Shown here in pieces: positions 45,224-53,328 of a stretch of DNA of 64,000 bases. The DNA is taken from the NCBI RefSeq assembly GCF_023168165.1, contig NZ_BQYJ01000001.1:124001-188000 (forward strand). Direction: 5' to 3'. Within the stretch, counting starts at the first letter, position 1, and each line of letters begins with the position of its first letter. This DNA comes from Niallia sp. NCCP-28. GTDB taxonomy: Bacteria; Bacillota; Bacilli; Bacillales; Cytobacillaceae. The position numbers and the translations under genes are program-made. The notes under the pieces were generated by a model. It was not told where the DNA came from, made no database searches, and was given only the letters and a program-made list of their open reading frames with translations.

Positions 45224-46039
45224 CTAACTTCTTACCGTACGATTTTGCTGCTCTTGATAAGCCCAATGATTTGTTGGTCCATGGCCACTTCCAATATGCA
45301 AATCCTTTTGAATCGCACAATATACAAATTCTTTGGCAATTTGAAATGCATCTTCCATCGTCTGCCCTTTTGCTAAACAAGCTGCAACAGCTGCTGCAAA
45401 TGTACAGCCTGTGCCATGAGTATTTTTTGTGGAAATTCTTTTTGAATATAATTCTACAAAATCTTTTCCATCAAATAATAAATCTGCCAAATTATCATCG
45501 GTAGCATGTCCTCCTTTAATAATGACATTTTTTGCACCTAATTCAAACAAAGCTTCTGCTGCCAATTTCCTTTCAGCTAAAGACTTTATCTTAAGGCCAG
45601 TGAGTTCCTCTGCTTCCGGAATATTTGGTGTAATCACTGCTGCAACGGGAAGCAAATATTTTTTCATGGCAAACACAGCCTCCTGCTGCAATAGTGCAGA
45701 TCCTCCCTTTGCAATCATCACAGGATCTACAACTACCTGCCGCCACCTGTATTGTTTAATTTTAGAGACTACTAGTTCAATAATTTCCGAATTAAATAAC
45801 ATCCCTGTTTTTACTGCATCTGTCCCCATGTCAAGCCCAATGGCATCTAGCTGCTGTTCAATTGCTTCTAGACTCATTGGGTATACACCATGCACTCCAA
45901 GTGTATTTTGAGCTGTTATGGCCGTAATAGCGCTCATGCCAAATACTTTCAGTTCTTGAAATGTTTTTAAATCTGCTTGAATCCCCGCTCCTCCGCCTGA
46001 ATCAGAGCCGGCTATTGTTAATGCTTTTGCTCTTTTCAT
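45224..46039 (-). CDS. thiD: Hydroxymethylpyrimidine (phosphate) kinase
   Basis: Phosphorylates HMP and HMP-P in thiamine synthesis or salvage. It is a 271-residue ribokinase-fold enzyme. The substrate loop is TIAGSDSGGGAGIQADLKTF, the middle motif is VVDPVMIAKGG, and the ATP/anion hole with catalytic Cys region is STKNTHGTGCTFAAAVAA. Its start overlaps the thiM stop by four bases. Context makes ThiD more likely than the pyridoxal kinase homologue. Confidence 0.94.
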   Translation of the reverse strand: MKRAKALTIAGSDSGGGAGIQADLKTFQELKVFGMSAITAITAQNTLGVHGVYPMSLEAIEQQLDAIGLDMGTDAVKTGMLFNSEIIELVVSKIKQYRWRQVVVDPVMIAKGGSALLQQEAVFAMKKYLLPVAAVITPNIPEAEELTGLKIKSLAERKLAAEALFELGAKNVIIKGGHATDDNLADLLFDGKDFVELYSKRISTKNTHGTGCTFAAAVAACLAKGQTMEDAFQIAKEFVYCAIQKDLHIGSGHGPTNHWAYQEQQNRTVRS

Positions 46040-46869
46040 ATTGCAAATTCACCCGCTTTCTCTATGCGTGCCATTTTTAAAATGTCTTCTTCATTTACTT
46101 GCGCCAATTTATTTAATAATTGAATTTGAAAACTTCCTGGCCCTTCATTGCCCCCTTGTTCTGCTGCCATTTCTGCTGCAACTCCATATGCAATAAGCCC
46201 AGCTGCGCAAGCTTTGACAACATCCTTTTCTACAGCAATAAAAGCCGCCAGCACAGCAGACAATAAACAGCCGGCACCAGTAACTTTTGTTAATAATGGA
46301 TGCCCATTAGCTACTAAATAGATAGTATCTCCATTTGCTATAACATCTTTTTTTCCTGTAATAACAACAGGTGCTTGCACTTTTTGAGAAGCAGCTTTTG
46401 CAATTGCCACAACATCTTCCTTCAATCCTACTGCATCCACTCCTTTTATCTCTGCCTGTATCCCGCTGACTGCGGCAACTTCTGCTGCATTCCCTCTCAT
46501 CAAGGAAATCTTTACTTCATTTAGGATTTTTTGAACACTTTCTGTTCGATAAGCGGTAGCGCCAGCGCCTACAGGATCTAAGATAACCGGCGTATTCCCC
46601 TTATTTGCCGCTTTTCCTGCAATAATCATGCTTTCCACATTTTCTTTTGTTAAAGTTCCTATATTTAACACTAAGGCATCTGAAACTGTCGCCATATCTG
46701 CTACCTCTTCTTTTGCATAAGCCATAACAGGTGATGCCCCAATGGCAAGAAGTCCATTTGCTGTAAAATTTGTCACCACAACATTCGTGATATTATGTAT
46801 AAGAGGGTTCTTTTCTCTCAGTCTATTTAATATTTCTCCCGATTCCATTACTTCTTTCATTATATTCAT
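46036..46869 (-). CDS. thiM: Hydroxyethylthiazole kinase
   Basis: Phosphorylates hydroxyethylthiazole for thiamine salvage. The protein is 277 residues. It starts with PLIHNITNVVVTNFTANGLLAIGASPVMA. It carries VLDPVGAGATAYRT-like (here ILDPVGAGATAYRT), the ITGKKDVI segment and the catalytic-cysteine motif VTGAGCLLSAVLAAF. It is the first gene of the thi operon, with GGAG nine bases before the ATG. Having only ThiM, ThiD and ThiE together indicates a salvage-oriented operon. Confidence 0.96.
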   Translation of the reverse strand: MNIMKEVMESGEILNRLREKNPLIHNITNVVVTNFTANGLLAIGASPVMAYAKEEVADMATVSDALVLNIGTLTKENVESMIIAGKAANKGNTPVILDPVGAGATAYRTESVQKILNEVKISLMRGNAAEVAAVSGIQAEIKGVDAVGLKEDVVAIAKAASQKVQAPVVITGKKDVIANGDTIYLVANGHPLLTKVTGAGCLLSAVLAAFIAVEKDVVKACAAGLIAYGVAAEMAAEQGGNEGPGSFQIQLLNKLAQVNEEDILKMARIEKAGEFAI

Positions 46870-46916
46870 ATAGTTTATCTCCTTTTTTTCCCCATTATTT
46901 ATGCCTATTTTTCACA

Positions 46917-47047
46917 ATAAAAAGCTATGCCTGTACAGGTTCCTTTCTAGCTCTCCTCCTTTTTTTGCCAACAGAAGAAGCGGCTTAAAGCGAACTCACA
47001 AGCATAGCCCAATAAAAAAACACTTCCGCCTTTTAGGTCAAAGTGTT
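46917..47047 (-). terminator. Two successive hairpins in the thi leader
   Basis: First, AACACTT/AAGTGTT followed by TTTTTTT (47018-47047) is the classical riboswitch terminator. Second, GGGCTATGCTTGT (47010-46998) can pair with ACAGGCATAGC (46935-46925) over a loop of about 60 nt, followed by TTTTTATT. The role of the second is uncertain. Confidence 0.65.
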
Positions 47048-47061
47048 CCGACATGTGTGTT

Positions 47062-47150
47062 TACACCTCCCTGCGCTGGCATTATCCAACAGGTTCCTCC
47101 GGTCTATGGCAGCATAGCCATACTCTCAGCCTGATTCCACAAGCTCCCGA
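47062..47150 (-). promoter_or_regulatory. TPP riboswitch (THI element)
   Basis: On the minus strand it shows the invariant parts GGCTGAGA, ACCGGAGGAACCTG and GGATAATGCCAGCGCAGGGA in order. These are the pyrimidine- and pyrophosphate-sensing helices. A terminator follows, so thiMDE is switched off when TPP is plentiful. Confidence 0.96.
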
Positions 47151-47171
47151 TTATTCATTTTGTACACACTT

Positions 47172-47200
47172 AGTGTATCTTATTTCTTTTATCGATGCAA
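47172..47200 (-). promoter_or_regulatory. thi operon promoter
   Basis: On the minus strand TTGCAT (47200-47195), 17 nt and TACACT (47177-47172), about 20 nt ahead of the TPP aptamer. Confidence 0.65.
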
Positions 47201-47223
47201 GATTCTGTCTATTCGTTGCCCCA

Positions 47224-47988
47224 TTATAAATCATAAATATACTCTTCCAATGGCTTTTCACTTTTTTCCACTTGTTTCACTTTTAATACAGGCATAACCG
47301 TGCCATCTACTTCTTTTTTGTGAATTGTCGCCGTAATCGTATACCAGTCACCTGTTTTTAGCTTGCTAAGATCTCCGTTCAGCATATATCCATATGTGGA
47401 CAAATCAGCGACACAATGGGTCATTACTTTTCTCGCAAGCACTGCTTCATTATCTTTAAATCCTTTCTCTCGATAAATATATCCATTCATTACTATCTTT
47501 CTTCCAACTGCAACATCTAATTGATTATTAAGAAGGTCCATCACGGAAAAAAAATTTGTATCTTCTACAATTATTTCATCTTTCATTTTAATGTCAGAAT
47601 TTCTAACATCATCATTTGCTGTTTCCGAAATATAACCATTTGTAGACAATAAATCTTTATTTATAGAAAAATCTTCAATTGTAAAAAAGAAAAACAATGG
47701 ACTGAAAAATAGGAGATAAGGAAACAGCTGCTTAATCATCGAAGTATTCTGATCGCATACATCACAATCACAATCTGCCCCTTTTAAATTGCTGTTTAAA
47801 AGACGAAAAAAACCTAACACAAACATCACAATCATGGATATTAGGAGAAAAGGAACCAATTTTGGCGCAACAAGCATGGTAATCATATTTTTGACAAATA
47901 GTTTAAAAAGAAGCAGGCTAAAACTAATCAAAATAATGCCTTGCAGCTCATTCGATAATTGCCAATTAGGGCTCCAGCTGATTTTCAT
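47224..47988 (-). CDS. TIGR03943-family membrane protein (YcgQ-like)
   Basis: A 254-residue protein. It has three or four N-terminal helices with a cysteine-rich DCDCDVCDQ loop after the second, which is suited to metal binding. A soluble C-terminal domain follows with VGRKIVMNGYIYRE, MTHCVADLSTYGY and GDWYTITATI (DUF1980-like). The family is nearly always encoded beside a DUF318 permease, as here. Its function is uncharacterised; metal export or import has been proposed from context. The ATG at 47988 follows AAAGGAGG and is preferred over an upstream codon at 48006. Confidence 0.85.
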   Translation of the reverse strand: MKISWSPNWQLSNELQGIILISFSLLLFKLFVKNMITMLVAPKLVPFLLISMIVMFVLGFFRLLNSNLKGADCDCDVCDQNTSMIKQLFPYLLFFSPLFFFFTIEDFSINKDLLSTNGYISETANDDVRNSDIKMKDEIIVEDTNFFSVMDLLNNQLDVAVGRKIVMNGYIYREKGFKDNEAVLARKVMTHCVADLSTYGYMLNGDLSKLKTGDWYTITATIHKKEVDGTVMPVLKVKQVEKSEKPLEEYIYDL

Positions 47989-48042
47989 AAGACAGCCTCC
48001 TTTCATTTGCCTCTGATCCGCTTAAAATAGCTCCAACATTTT

Positions 48043-49050
48043 TCAAACCAAAAAGCTGCCGACTATTATAGATAAAGCAAAAACCGCAATCGTGACAAGC
48101 ATAATAAAACAAACCACAAATTTTATTTTAAAAGAAGCAAGCATTACAAAGGTATTTTTAAAATCTAAAATTGGTCCAAATACTAAAAATCCTAATATGG
48201 CGTGAGAAGAAAATATTTTGGAAAAAGAAGCGGCCACAAACGCATCTGCTTCAGAACATAATGATAATAAATAAGCAAGCCCCATCATTACCGCGGTTCC
48301 TTGGAAAGTGTTTTGAGCAGCTTGTACAAAAGCAGACCCTTGCAGATACAGCTGAGCAACACTGGCAAATAAGGCACCGATCATAAAAAATTTTCCAACC
48401 GTAAAGAATTCATGGCAAGTATGGTGCAAAATGCCTTTCCACTTTGAATCTCCTTTATTGACATTGGCTTGTACACTATTCATTAAATCTTCTCGCTGTG
48501 TTTTTAGCACACGGTCTTTTCCGAAAAAAAGATAGATACATGCACTGACAATAATAGCTGCCAGGATACAGACAATAAATCGGCCATAAATGATTGCCGG
48601 ATGATTCTGAAAAGCAAAAAAAGTGCTGCCAAATACAATAAAATTCAAAATAGGGGCACCCATTAATAATACAACCCCAACATGCAAAGGCACTCCTTTT
48701 TGAATCAGCCTTCTGACAACCGGAATAATGGCACATTCACAAACAGGGGTAATAACCGCGGCAACCAGCCCCATTAGTATGCCTGCAACAGGATTTTTGG
48801 GAATTAGCTTTGCAATTGCCTTTTCTGATACAAAGATATTAATAACAGACGAAGCAAATGCACCTAACAGCAAAAAAGGAAGAGCTTCTAAAAAAATGCC
48901 TAAAAATAGGACAAAAACAGCTTTGCCATCTGCCGATAAGGCAATGCCAATAGTATGAATCAGCGCCTCATCTCCAAAAAAGAATAAATAGACCATCACC
49001 ATAAACAAACTAAAAATTAATACATCTTTTAACGAAGTAGGAATAGACAT
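48043..49050 (-). CDS. Permease of the DUF318/ArsP-like family (YcgR-like)
   Basis: A 335-residue permease with eight to ten helices. It contains LLLGAFASSVINIFVS, the family motif TPVCECAIIPVVRRLI with a conserved Cys-Glu-Cys, GAPILNFIVFGST, and the second motif LCSEADAFVAASFS. The paired CxEC and SEADAF motifs mark the UPF0718/DUF318 group. With the downstream TIGR03943 protein it probably forms a two-component membrane complex. It is separated from the upstream COG0523 gene by a repeat-bounded insert. Confidence 0.87.
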   Translation of the reverse strand: MSIPTSLKDVLIFSLFMVMVYLFFFGDEALIHTIGIALSADGKAVFVLFLGIFLEALPFLLLGAFASSVINIFVSEKAIAKLIPKNPVAGILMGLVAAVITPVCECAIIPVVRRLIQKGVPLHVGVVLLMGAPILNFIVFGSTFFAFQNHPAIIYGRFIVCILAAIIVSACIYLFFGKDRVLKTQREDLMNSVQANVNKGDSKWKGILHHTCHEFFTVGKFFMIGALFASVAQLYLQGSAFVQAAQNTFQGTAVMMGLAYLLSLCSEADAFVAASFSKIFSSHAILGFLVFGPILDFKNTFVMLASFKIKFVVCFIMLVTIAVFALSIIVGSFLV

Positions 49051-49135
49051 ACAGATACTCCTTCAAATTTAATAATCGAACATAGGATGCTTGTCTTATG
49101 ATATATATGAGGGACTATCAGCAAATATGCATAAA

Positions 49136-49350
49136 AAATAAGCAGCTATATTTGCCGCTTATTGCAAGCTGTCGACAAACGCTCGCTTTCTTCGTTGTTC
49201 ACCTTACTCGGATGCTCATTACCTCCCTTGGTAACTCCGCTCCTCCCAAGGTTTCACGCCTCGAAAGTCAACCGTTTTCGATTAGCTGGAAATTTTTCAT
49301 TTTGGATTTTGGCTACACTCTTAAATAAGCAGCTATATTTGCCGCTTATT
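49136..49350. repeat. 28-bp direct repeats enclosing a roughly 160-bp insert
   Basis: AAATAAGCAGCTATATTTGC then CGCTTATT occurs identically at 49136-49163 and 49323-49350. Each copy is itself a near-perfect hairpin (AATAAGC / GCTTATT). The second copy touches the stop codon of the COG0523 gene. The 159 bp between them are GC-richer, non-coding and unlike the neighbouring spacer. Confidence 0.8.
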
Positions 49351-50263
49351 ATGAAAAAATCTCTTCTCTTGAAAGTTTTTCACCAATTAAAATAATCTGC
49401 CCCTTCTCTTCTTGCGGCTTATTGGCTAGTTTTTCCCATACCAACTGACCTGCTGCATATTGAAAATGATACCACTCTAGGTCTTCCCTGTTTTGAATGC
49501 TTCCTTTTGCACGAATGACTTTTTCTTGATGCTTATGCAATAAATTAATAATTTCCTTTTTTGAAATAGCTACTTTCTGCTCAATTTTTATTGCTTTTAC
49601 ATGAATATGATGAGCATGGCCTAAACCCTCTATTGGAGTTGCAGGTATATGACTCTCTATATGCTCGACAACACCCTTTCCATAGGAAGAATAAATAATC
49701 GGTGCAGCCCCATTATATTTGCGCACTACTTTTTCTATTTTTTGCAGAGTATCTTTTTTCGGCAGCTGATCTAATTTATTCAATACAAGCAAGCTGCCTT
49801 TTTCAATTTGTTCTTTCTGAAGTTCCCTTACTTCTTTGGAGCTTGCAAAAATGCTTATATAATCAAGTATATTCGCACTATCAATCACACAGACACTTTG
49901 CATAATAGAAAAAGAATCAGCAAATGGCTGTTCCTCAAATGTTTCGATAATCTCTCCAGGGTTGGCAACACCGGTACCTTCTAATAAAACTACATCAATT
50001 TTTTGCTTTTCCACCGTTTCTTTCAGCTCAGATAACGTTATTTTTAAATCATCCTTAATAGAACAGCAAATACAGCCATTTAATAATTCAAATAATGATT
50101 CTTCTTGAAATAAATGTTTTTCTACATTAACATTTCCCAGTTCATTTAAAATAATCGCCACTTTTTTATTATTTTTTTTAAAATAACGTATGCATTCAAG
50201 CAATACTGTTGTTTTTCCACTTCCTAAAAAACCGTTAATTAAATAAACTGGTGTTTTTAGCAT
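49349..50263 (-). CDS. COG0523 (CobW/YciC-type) metal-chaperone GTPase
   Basis: A 304-residue G3E GTPase. Walker A is NGFLGSGKTTVLLE, switch residues lie in NELGNVNVE, the metal-binding CxCC is NGCICCSIKDDL, and the base-recognition motif is LNKLDQLP. The C-terminal domain contains the histidine-rich GHAHHIHVKA. COG0523 proteins deliver zinc, cobalt or related metals to targets, often during zinc starvation. Together with the permease and TIGR03943 genes downstream it suggests a metal-handling cluster. A 19-bp palindrome overlaps its promoter (50291-50309). Confidence 0.9.
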   Translation of the reverse strand: MLKTPVYLINGFLGSGKTTVLLECIRYFKKNNKKVAIILNELGNVNVEKHLFQEESLFELLNGCICCSIKDDLKITLSELKETVEKQKIDVVLLEGTGVANPGEIIETFEEQPFADSFSIMQSVCVIDSANILDYISIFASSKEVRELQKEQIEKGSLLVLNKLDQLPKKDTLQKIEKVVRKYNGAAPIIYSSYGKGVVEHIESHIPATPIEGLGHAHHIHVKAIKIEQKVAISKKEIINLLHKHQEKVIRAKGSIQNREDLEWYHFQYAAGQLVWEKLANKPQEEKGQIILIGEKLSREEIFS

Positions 50264-50290
50264 AAATAACCCTCTCCCTTTTCCTTTTAA

Positions 50291-50309
50291 TCATACGGTT
50301 ACTGTATGA
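50291..50309. promoter_or_regulatory. 19-bp palindrome upstream of the COG0523 gene
   Basis: TCATACGGTTACTGTATGA is symmetric except at one pair (TCATAC/GTATGA, GT/AC). On the minus strand it contains the -10-like TATGAT. It is a probable operator; it does not match the Zur or Fur consensus well. Confidence 0.55.
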
Positions 50310-50348
50310 AAAAACCTTACGTTTTAGTACATCTAAGGAAAAAGAAAA

Positions 50349-50372
50349 AAAACCATCGCATGATGGCTTTTT
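50349..50372 (-). terminator. Terminator of the sspH-like gene
   Basis: AGCCATC and GATGGTT form a short stem followed by TTTTTTT on the minus strand, immediately after the stop codon. Confidence 0.7.
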
Positions 50373-50556
50373 AATGAATTTCTTTTAAGCTTTCAATATC
50401 TACTTCTGTTTTTTCCTTTGTGCCTCCGCTTAGCAAATGCACAATGGCTGTTTTATCAGCTTCCTTAATATCATCAATCCAAATCGACTCACCGTTGTAT
50501 TCTACCTCAATGTTGGCTGAAGAAGAAAGAATTTGTTTCGCTCTATTCATGTCCAT
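50371..50556 (-). CDS. sspH: H-type small acid-soluble spore protein
   Basis: A 61-residue protein beginning MDMNRAKQILSSSANIEVEY and carrying the NGESIWIDDI core. It matches the SspH family (MNxxRAKEI start, YNGxxVxI middle, about 60 residues). It is expressed in the forespore in relatives and is a minor spore component. The long open frame starting at 50649 is not used: AGGAAGGCGG lies just before the ATG at 50556. It is monocistronic with its own terminator. Confidence 0.88.
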   Translation of the reverse strand: MDMNRAKQILSSSANIEVEYNGESIWIDDIKEADKTAIVHLLSGGTKEKTEVDIESLKEIH

Positions 50557-50820
50557 GTTTTCTGCCGCCTTCCTATACACATTTTTTATCCGCTTTTCTA
50601 CTATCATACATAAAAGCGCTTTTTTAAATTTTGTTTTGCTACTTTTCATTATTCCAATAAAAATTTATTCTATTCTTACTTTTGGGATATCTTAACGATT
50701 AAACTGCCATTTATCCTTCTTTATACCGTAATTCGCCGACACGTTAAAAAGTAGGAATAACCATGGACTTTGAAATCATCTATCTTCCCTTTTATATAGC
50801 AACAGCGGAAAGAAAAGAAG

Positions 50821-51015
50821 ATGCGATCAAACATTAACGATCAAGACTATAAACAAAGCGCTTTAAAAGACTTTTTAAATGGAGAACCAGAAAAAATCTC
50901 TAAACGAAAAGTTGACCGTCATCCTAAATTGGAAAATGTACAAACAAAAATTGGACATTTTATCGTCGAAGCAGGCCATGATGCCACTTCCAATTCAAAC
51001 TACAATTTTTTTTAA
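50821..51015 (+). CDS. Hypothetical small hydrophilic protein (doubtful)
   Basis: A 64-residue open frame with a weak GGAAAG upstream. It is hydrophilic and rich in Lys, Asn and Asp, with no membrane segment and no motif I know. A second open frame (51037-51453) follows after another AGCGGAAA box but runs antisense through the gene at 51288-51506. At best one short gene of unknown role is present here, possibly a relic. Confidence 0.3.
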   Translation: MRSNINDQDYKQSALKDFLNGEPEKISKRKVDRHPKLENVQTKIGHFIVEAGHDATSNSNYNFF

Positions 51016-51287
51016 GCCGTAAAAATAGCGGAAAACATGAATAATTCTCAAGAAAATGCCGAAAATATTGGATCAACTTACCTAGATACAAACACTGCAT
51101 GCAGCGGTGTCCTTCTTCTTGCTACAGCCAATCTGCGCAAATATTTCAGTGAGTCCTTCTTATTCATGATGAAATGTGCCTTCGAACTAAAAGTCGCAAA
51201 CACCTTAGATGAAAATACCATGATTATACAAGCAGAACTAGCTATTACAACAAAAAATATGAAATCGATCCAATATCCATATACATC

Positions 51288-51506
51288 CTATTTATACTTT
51301 TTTTCACTTGAGGAAGTATCTTTTGTATCATGTTTTGCTTTTTCTTCCTGCTTTTCTTCTTTTAAATCCTCCATTGGAATTGGATCAACTGTTTGCTCAA
51401 TCTTAAATTTATCAAACAGGCTTTCGTTCTCTGTTGGATATTGTTCCGGATGATCCATATTTACCCGGGAATGTTCCAACACTGGTTTTTTTTTGTTTTT
51501 ATTCAA
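51288..51506 (-). CDS. Hypothetical small charged protein
   Basis: A 72-residue, highly charged protein: the N-terminus is NKNKKKPVLEHSRVNMDHP and the C-terminus consists of alternating Lys/Glu blocks (EEKQEEKAKHDTKD). It is probably disordered. The start is a TTG at 51506 behind AAAGAGGTGAT, a strong RBS that argues for translation. There is no recognised family. It might be a spore- or stress-associated peptide; nothing in the context tests that. Confidence 0.55.
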   Translation of the reverse strand: MNKNKKKPVLEHSRVNMDHPEQYPTENESLFDKFKIEQTVDPIPMEDLKEEKQEEKAKHDTKDTSSSEKKYK

Positions 51507-51752
51507 TTGCCATCACCTCTTTAGAACTATTACCCTATTTTTATTGTCAGCAATCTTGATTCTTCCTTTATTTCCCGGTATATTTATTTTTTTGTATGCC
51601 TTTACCTTGTATATCAATATTTATCAAATAATCTGTCTAACTTTATAGGAATGATTCAAACCTTATTTTAGCTAATTAGATTTTCTTAGAAGCTCTTATT
51701 CAAAATTCCTGTTTAAACTTCATTCATCCTTCTTGCAGTACAAATATAAATA
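51507..51752. other. AT-rich spacer before the nrd terminator
   Basis: It holds the promoter of the small charged gene. Nothing else is recognised: no ORF above 30 codons with an RBS and no stable hairpin. Confidence 0.4.
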
Positions 51753-51792
51753 CCCTCCCTCGCTTTAACCTTCTAGTTAAAATGAGGGAGGG
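51753..51792 (-). terminator. Hairpin terminator of the nrd operon
   Basis: CCCTCCCTC..TTTAAC and GTTAAA..GAGGGAGGG form a 15-bp stem, about 40 nt after the nrdF stop. The T tract on the minus strand is interrupted (TATTTATATTT). Confidence 0.75.
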
Positions 51793-51831
51793 CTACGGTC
51801 TGAATTTACCAAAAGGAAACTGGTTTACTGT

Positions 51832-52233
51832 CTATACATTAGACTTCCAATCAAAAATAAAATCATCATCAGTCAACGGCTCTACTTTTGTAGCTTTTAC
51901 GTAGCCATTGCCTTTTACAGAGAAGAAGTCGTGGTTCTTAGTATCTGTCTTCATGCCGTTTTCAACAATCGGGTTAATTGGCTCTGACGGATAAACAGGC
52001 TCATATCCAAGGTTCATGCATGCTTTATTCGCATTATAGCGGATAAATTTATTCACTTCGTCCACTAGTCCAATTTGCTGGTACAAGTCCTGTGTATATT
52101 CCAGCTCATTTTCATAAAGAATGTTTAATAAATCCAATCTTTCACGAGTAGCTTTTTCCTGCTCCTCTGTTGTCAGTTTTGCATATAACTCCTGAGCGAT
52201 AAGGCCTATATATACTCCGTGTATACTTTCATC
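51832..52233 (-). CDS. nrdF: Ribonucleotide reductase beta subunit, exon 2
   Basis: The C-terminal 133 residues of NrdF, beginning [19 protein letters not shown]. The Glu and His of DESIHG are diiron or dimanganese ligands. The end carries the [14 protein letters not shown] segment and the C-terminal peptide [13 protein letters not shown] that docks to NrdE. Joined in frame to exon 1 (52680-53264) after removal of the intron, it gives 328 residues, normal for class Ib NrdF. Confidence 0.92.
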   Translation of the reverse strand, partial: DESIHGVYIGLIAQELYAKLTTEEQEKATRERLDLLNILYENELEYTQDLYQQIGLVDEVNKFIRYNANKACMNLGYEPVYPSEPINPIVENGMKTDTKNHDFFSVKGNGYVKATKVEPLTDDDFIFDWKSNV

Positions 52234-52679
52234 CTTATCCTTCATCTAAGGTCGTTAATCTTAGACCGTTCATGCCACGTTACATGAACTGCTTACAGTT
52301 ACCTGTAAGAAGAGACTATATCACCTACCTTCTCAGGTAGCCTTCCATTTCGATTTAAGGGATTCTCACCCACCACTTGGCCCTACTCCTATTGCGGAAT
52401 TTCACCGCCTAAGGGATAGTCGTTGAACATTTCTTTATCTACATATCGTCCCGCTCCTGTTTGTACAGTTTGCGGTGACGGATATGGCTGGCTGTTCCGC
52501 CAGATAAAGACTTTGCTGCTGATTGTCCTACCGGCTATCCTCCTCTATCTTATGGATAGATAGGATATAACCATTATGAACCTATTCGTCAATAAAGAGG
52601 AAAAGATTCACGATAAGGATTTCCCAGCAATTAGAAAGGTTTTTCAAGCAACATTACTGCTGCAAGCCGCAAAACGTTT
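52234..52679 (-). other. Group I self-splicing intron in nrdF (446 nt, no ORF)
   Basis: It interrupts the nrdF frame cleanly between codons. At the 5' splice site the exon end CCGU can pair with GCGG 10-14 nt inside the intron, placing the required U-G wobble at the cut. The 3' end is G (52234). Conserved core blocks are seen in order: GGACAATCAGCAGC (Q region), GTTCAACGACTATCC (R/P7), GGAGTAGGGCCAAG and GATATAGTCTC (S). No homing endonuclease is encoded. The core matches the introns known in phage and Bacillus ribonucleotide reductase genes. Confidence 0.92.
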
Positions 52680-53264
52680 ACGGATTATCAAATTAATTAT
52701 TTCACCTGAAGCGGTTAGTTTTCCTTGTCCTGCCAAAAACAGCGGATAGAAAAATCCGGAATAAAACAGGAATGACTCAAGATACACAGAAGCAACTGTT
52801 GCCATATAAAGGTCATATTTACTTACTTCAGGCTTAAAAAGCTTTTGATAGTATTCGGAAATCAATTTTCCTTTTGATTGCAATTGAGGGTGATTATGCA
52901 CCCAATCAAATACTTCGTCAATTTCTTCTTCTGTAGCTAGTGTTGTAAAGATAGTAGAATATGATTTCGCATGGATTTGCTCCATCATTCCCATAAAGGA
53001 CAAAACACCCTTTCGTTGCAGTCCCTCTATATGCATGCCAATCAAAGGCATTCCTTCCCCGCCTTGCTCTGTATCCAGCAATGTCAAGCCGCCTAGCACT
53101 TTTTTATAGGTATCTTGCTCTTCTTTCGATAGTTCTCCCCATGTATTTTTATCAGCAGAAAGACTGATCTCTTCTGGCAGCCAGAACTGTCTAGTATTCT
53201 GCGTATAAAACATCTGTGTGAAGTCATCTTCATGCTGATTCCAGTTAACGGCATACTTTGTCAT
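52680..53264 (-). CDS. nrdF: Ribonucleotide reductase beta subunit, exon 1
   Basis: The N-terminal 195 residues of the class Ib radical subunit, which houses the dimetal centre and tyrosyl radical. It starts [29 protein letters not shown]. Metal-ligand motifs seen are [10 protein letters not shown] and [11 protein letters not shown]. It ends GEIINLIIR at the splice site. Without splicing translation would run into a short [11 protein letters not shown] tail and stop, giving a useless fragment, so intron excision is required for dNTP synthesis by this enzyme. Confidence 0.93.
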
Positions 53265-53328
53265 TTCATTTCCCCCAGTGATTCCAAAAATAAGGAGGAG
53301 TCATTTGCTCCCCATACTCCTTCTCTTA

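Noticed and set aside
50291-50309. Assignment of the palindrome as a Zur box
   Set aside because: It lacks the TCGTAAT/ATTACGA core, so only an unspecified operator is proposed.
51037-51453. 138-codon plus-strand frame
   Set aside because: Its second half is antisense to the small charged gene, whose RBS is stronger. The first half shows no family resemblance, so it was left out as a gene.
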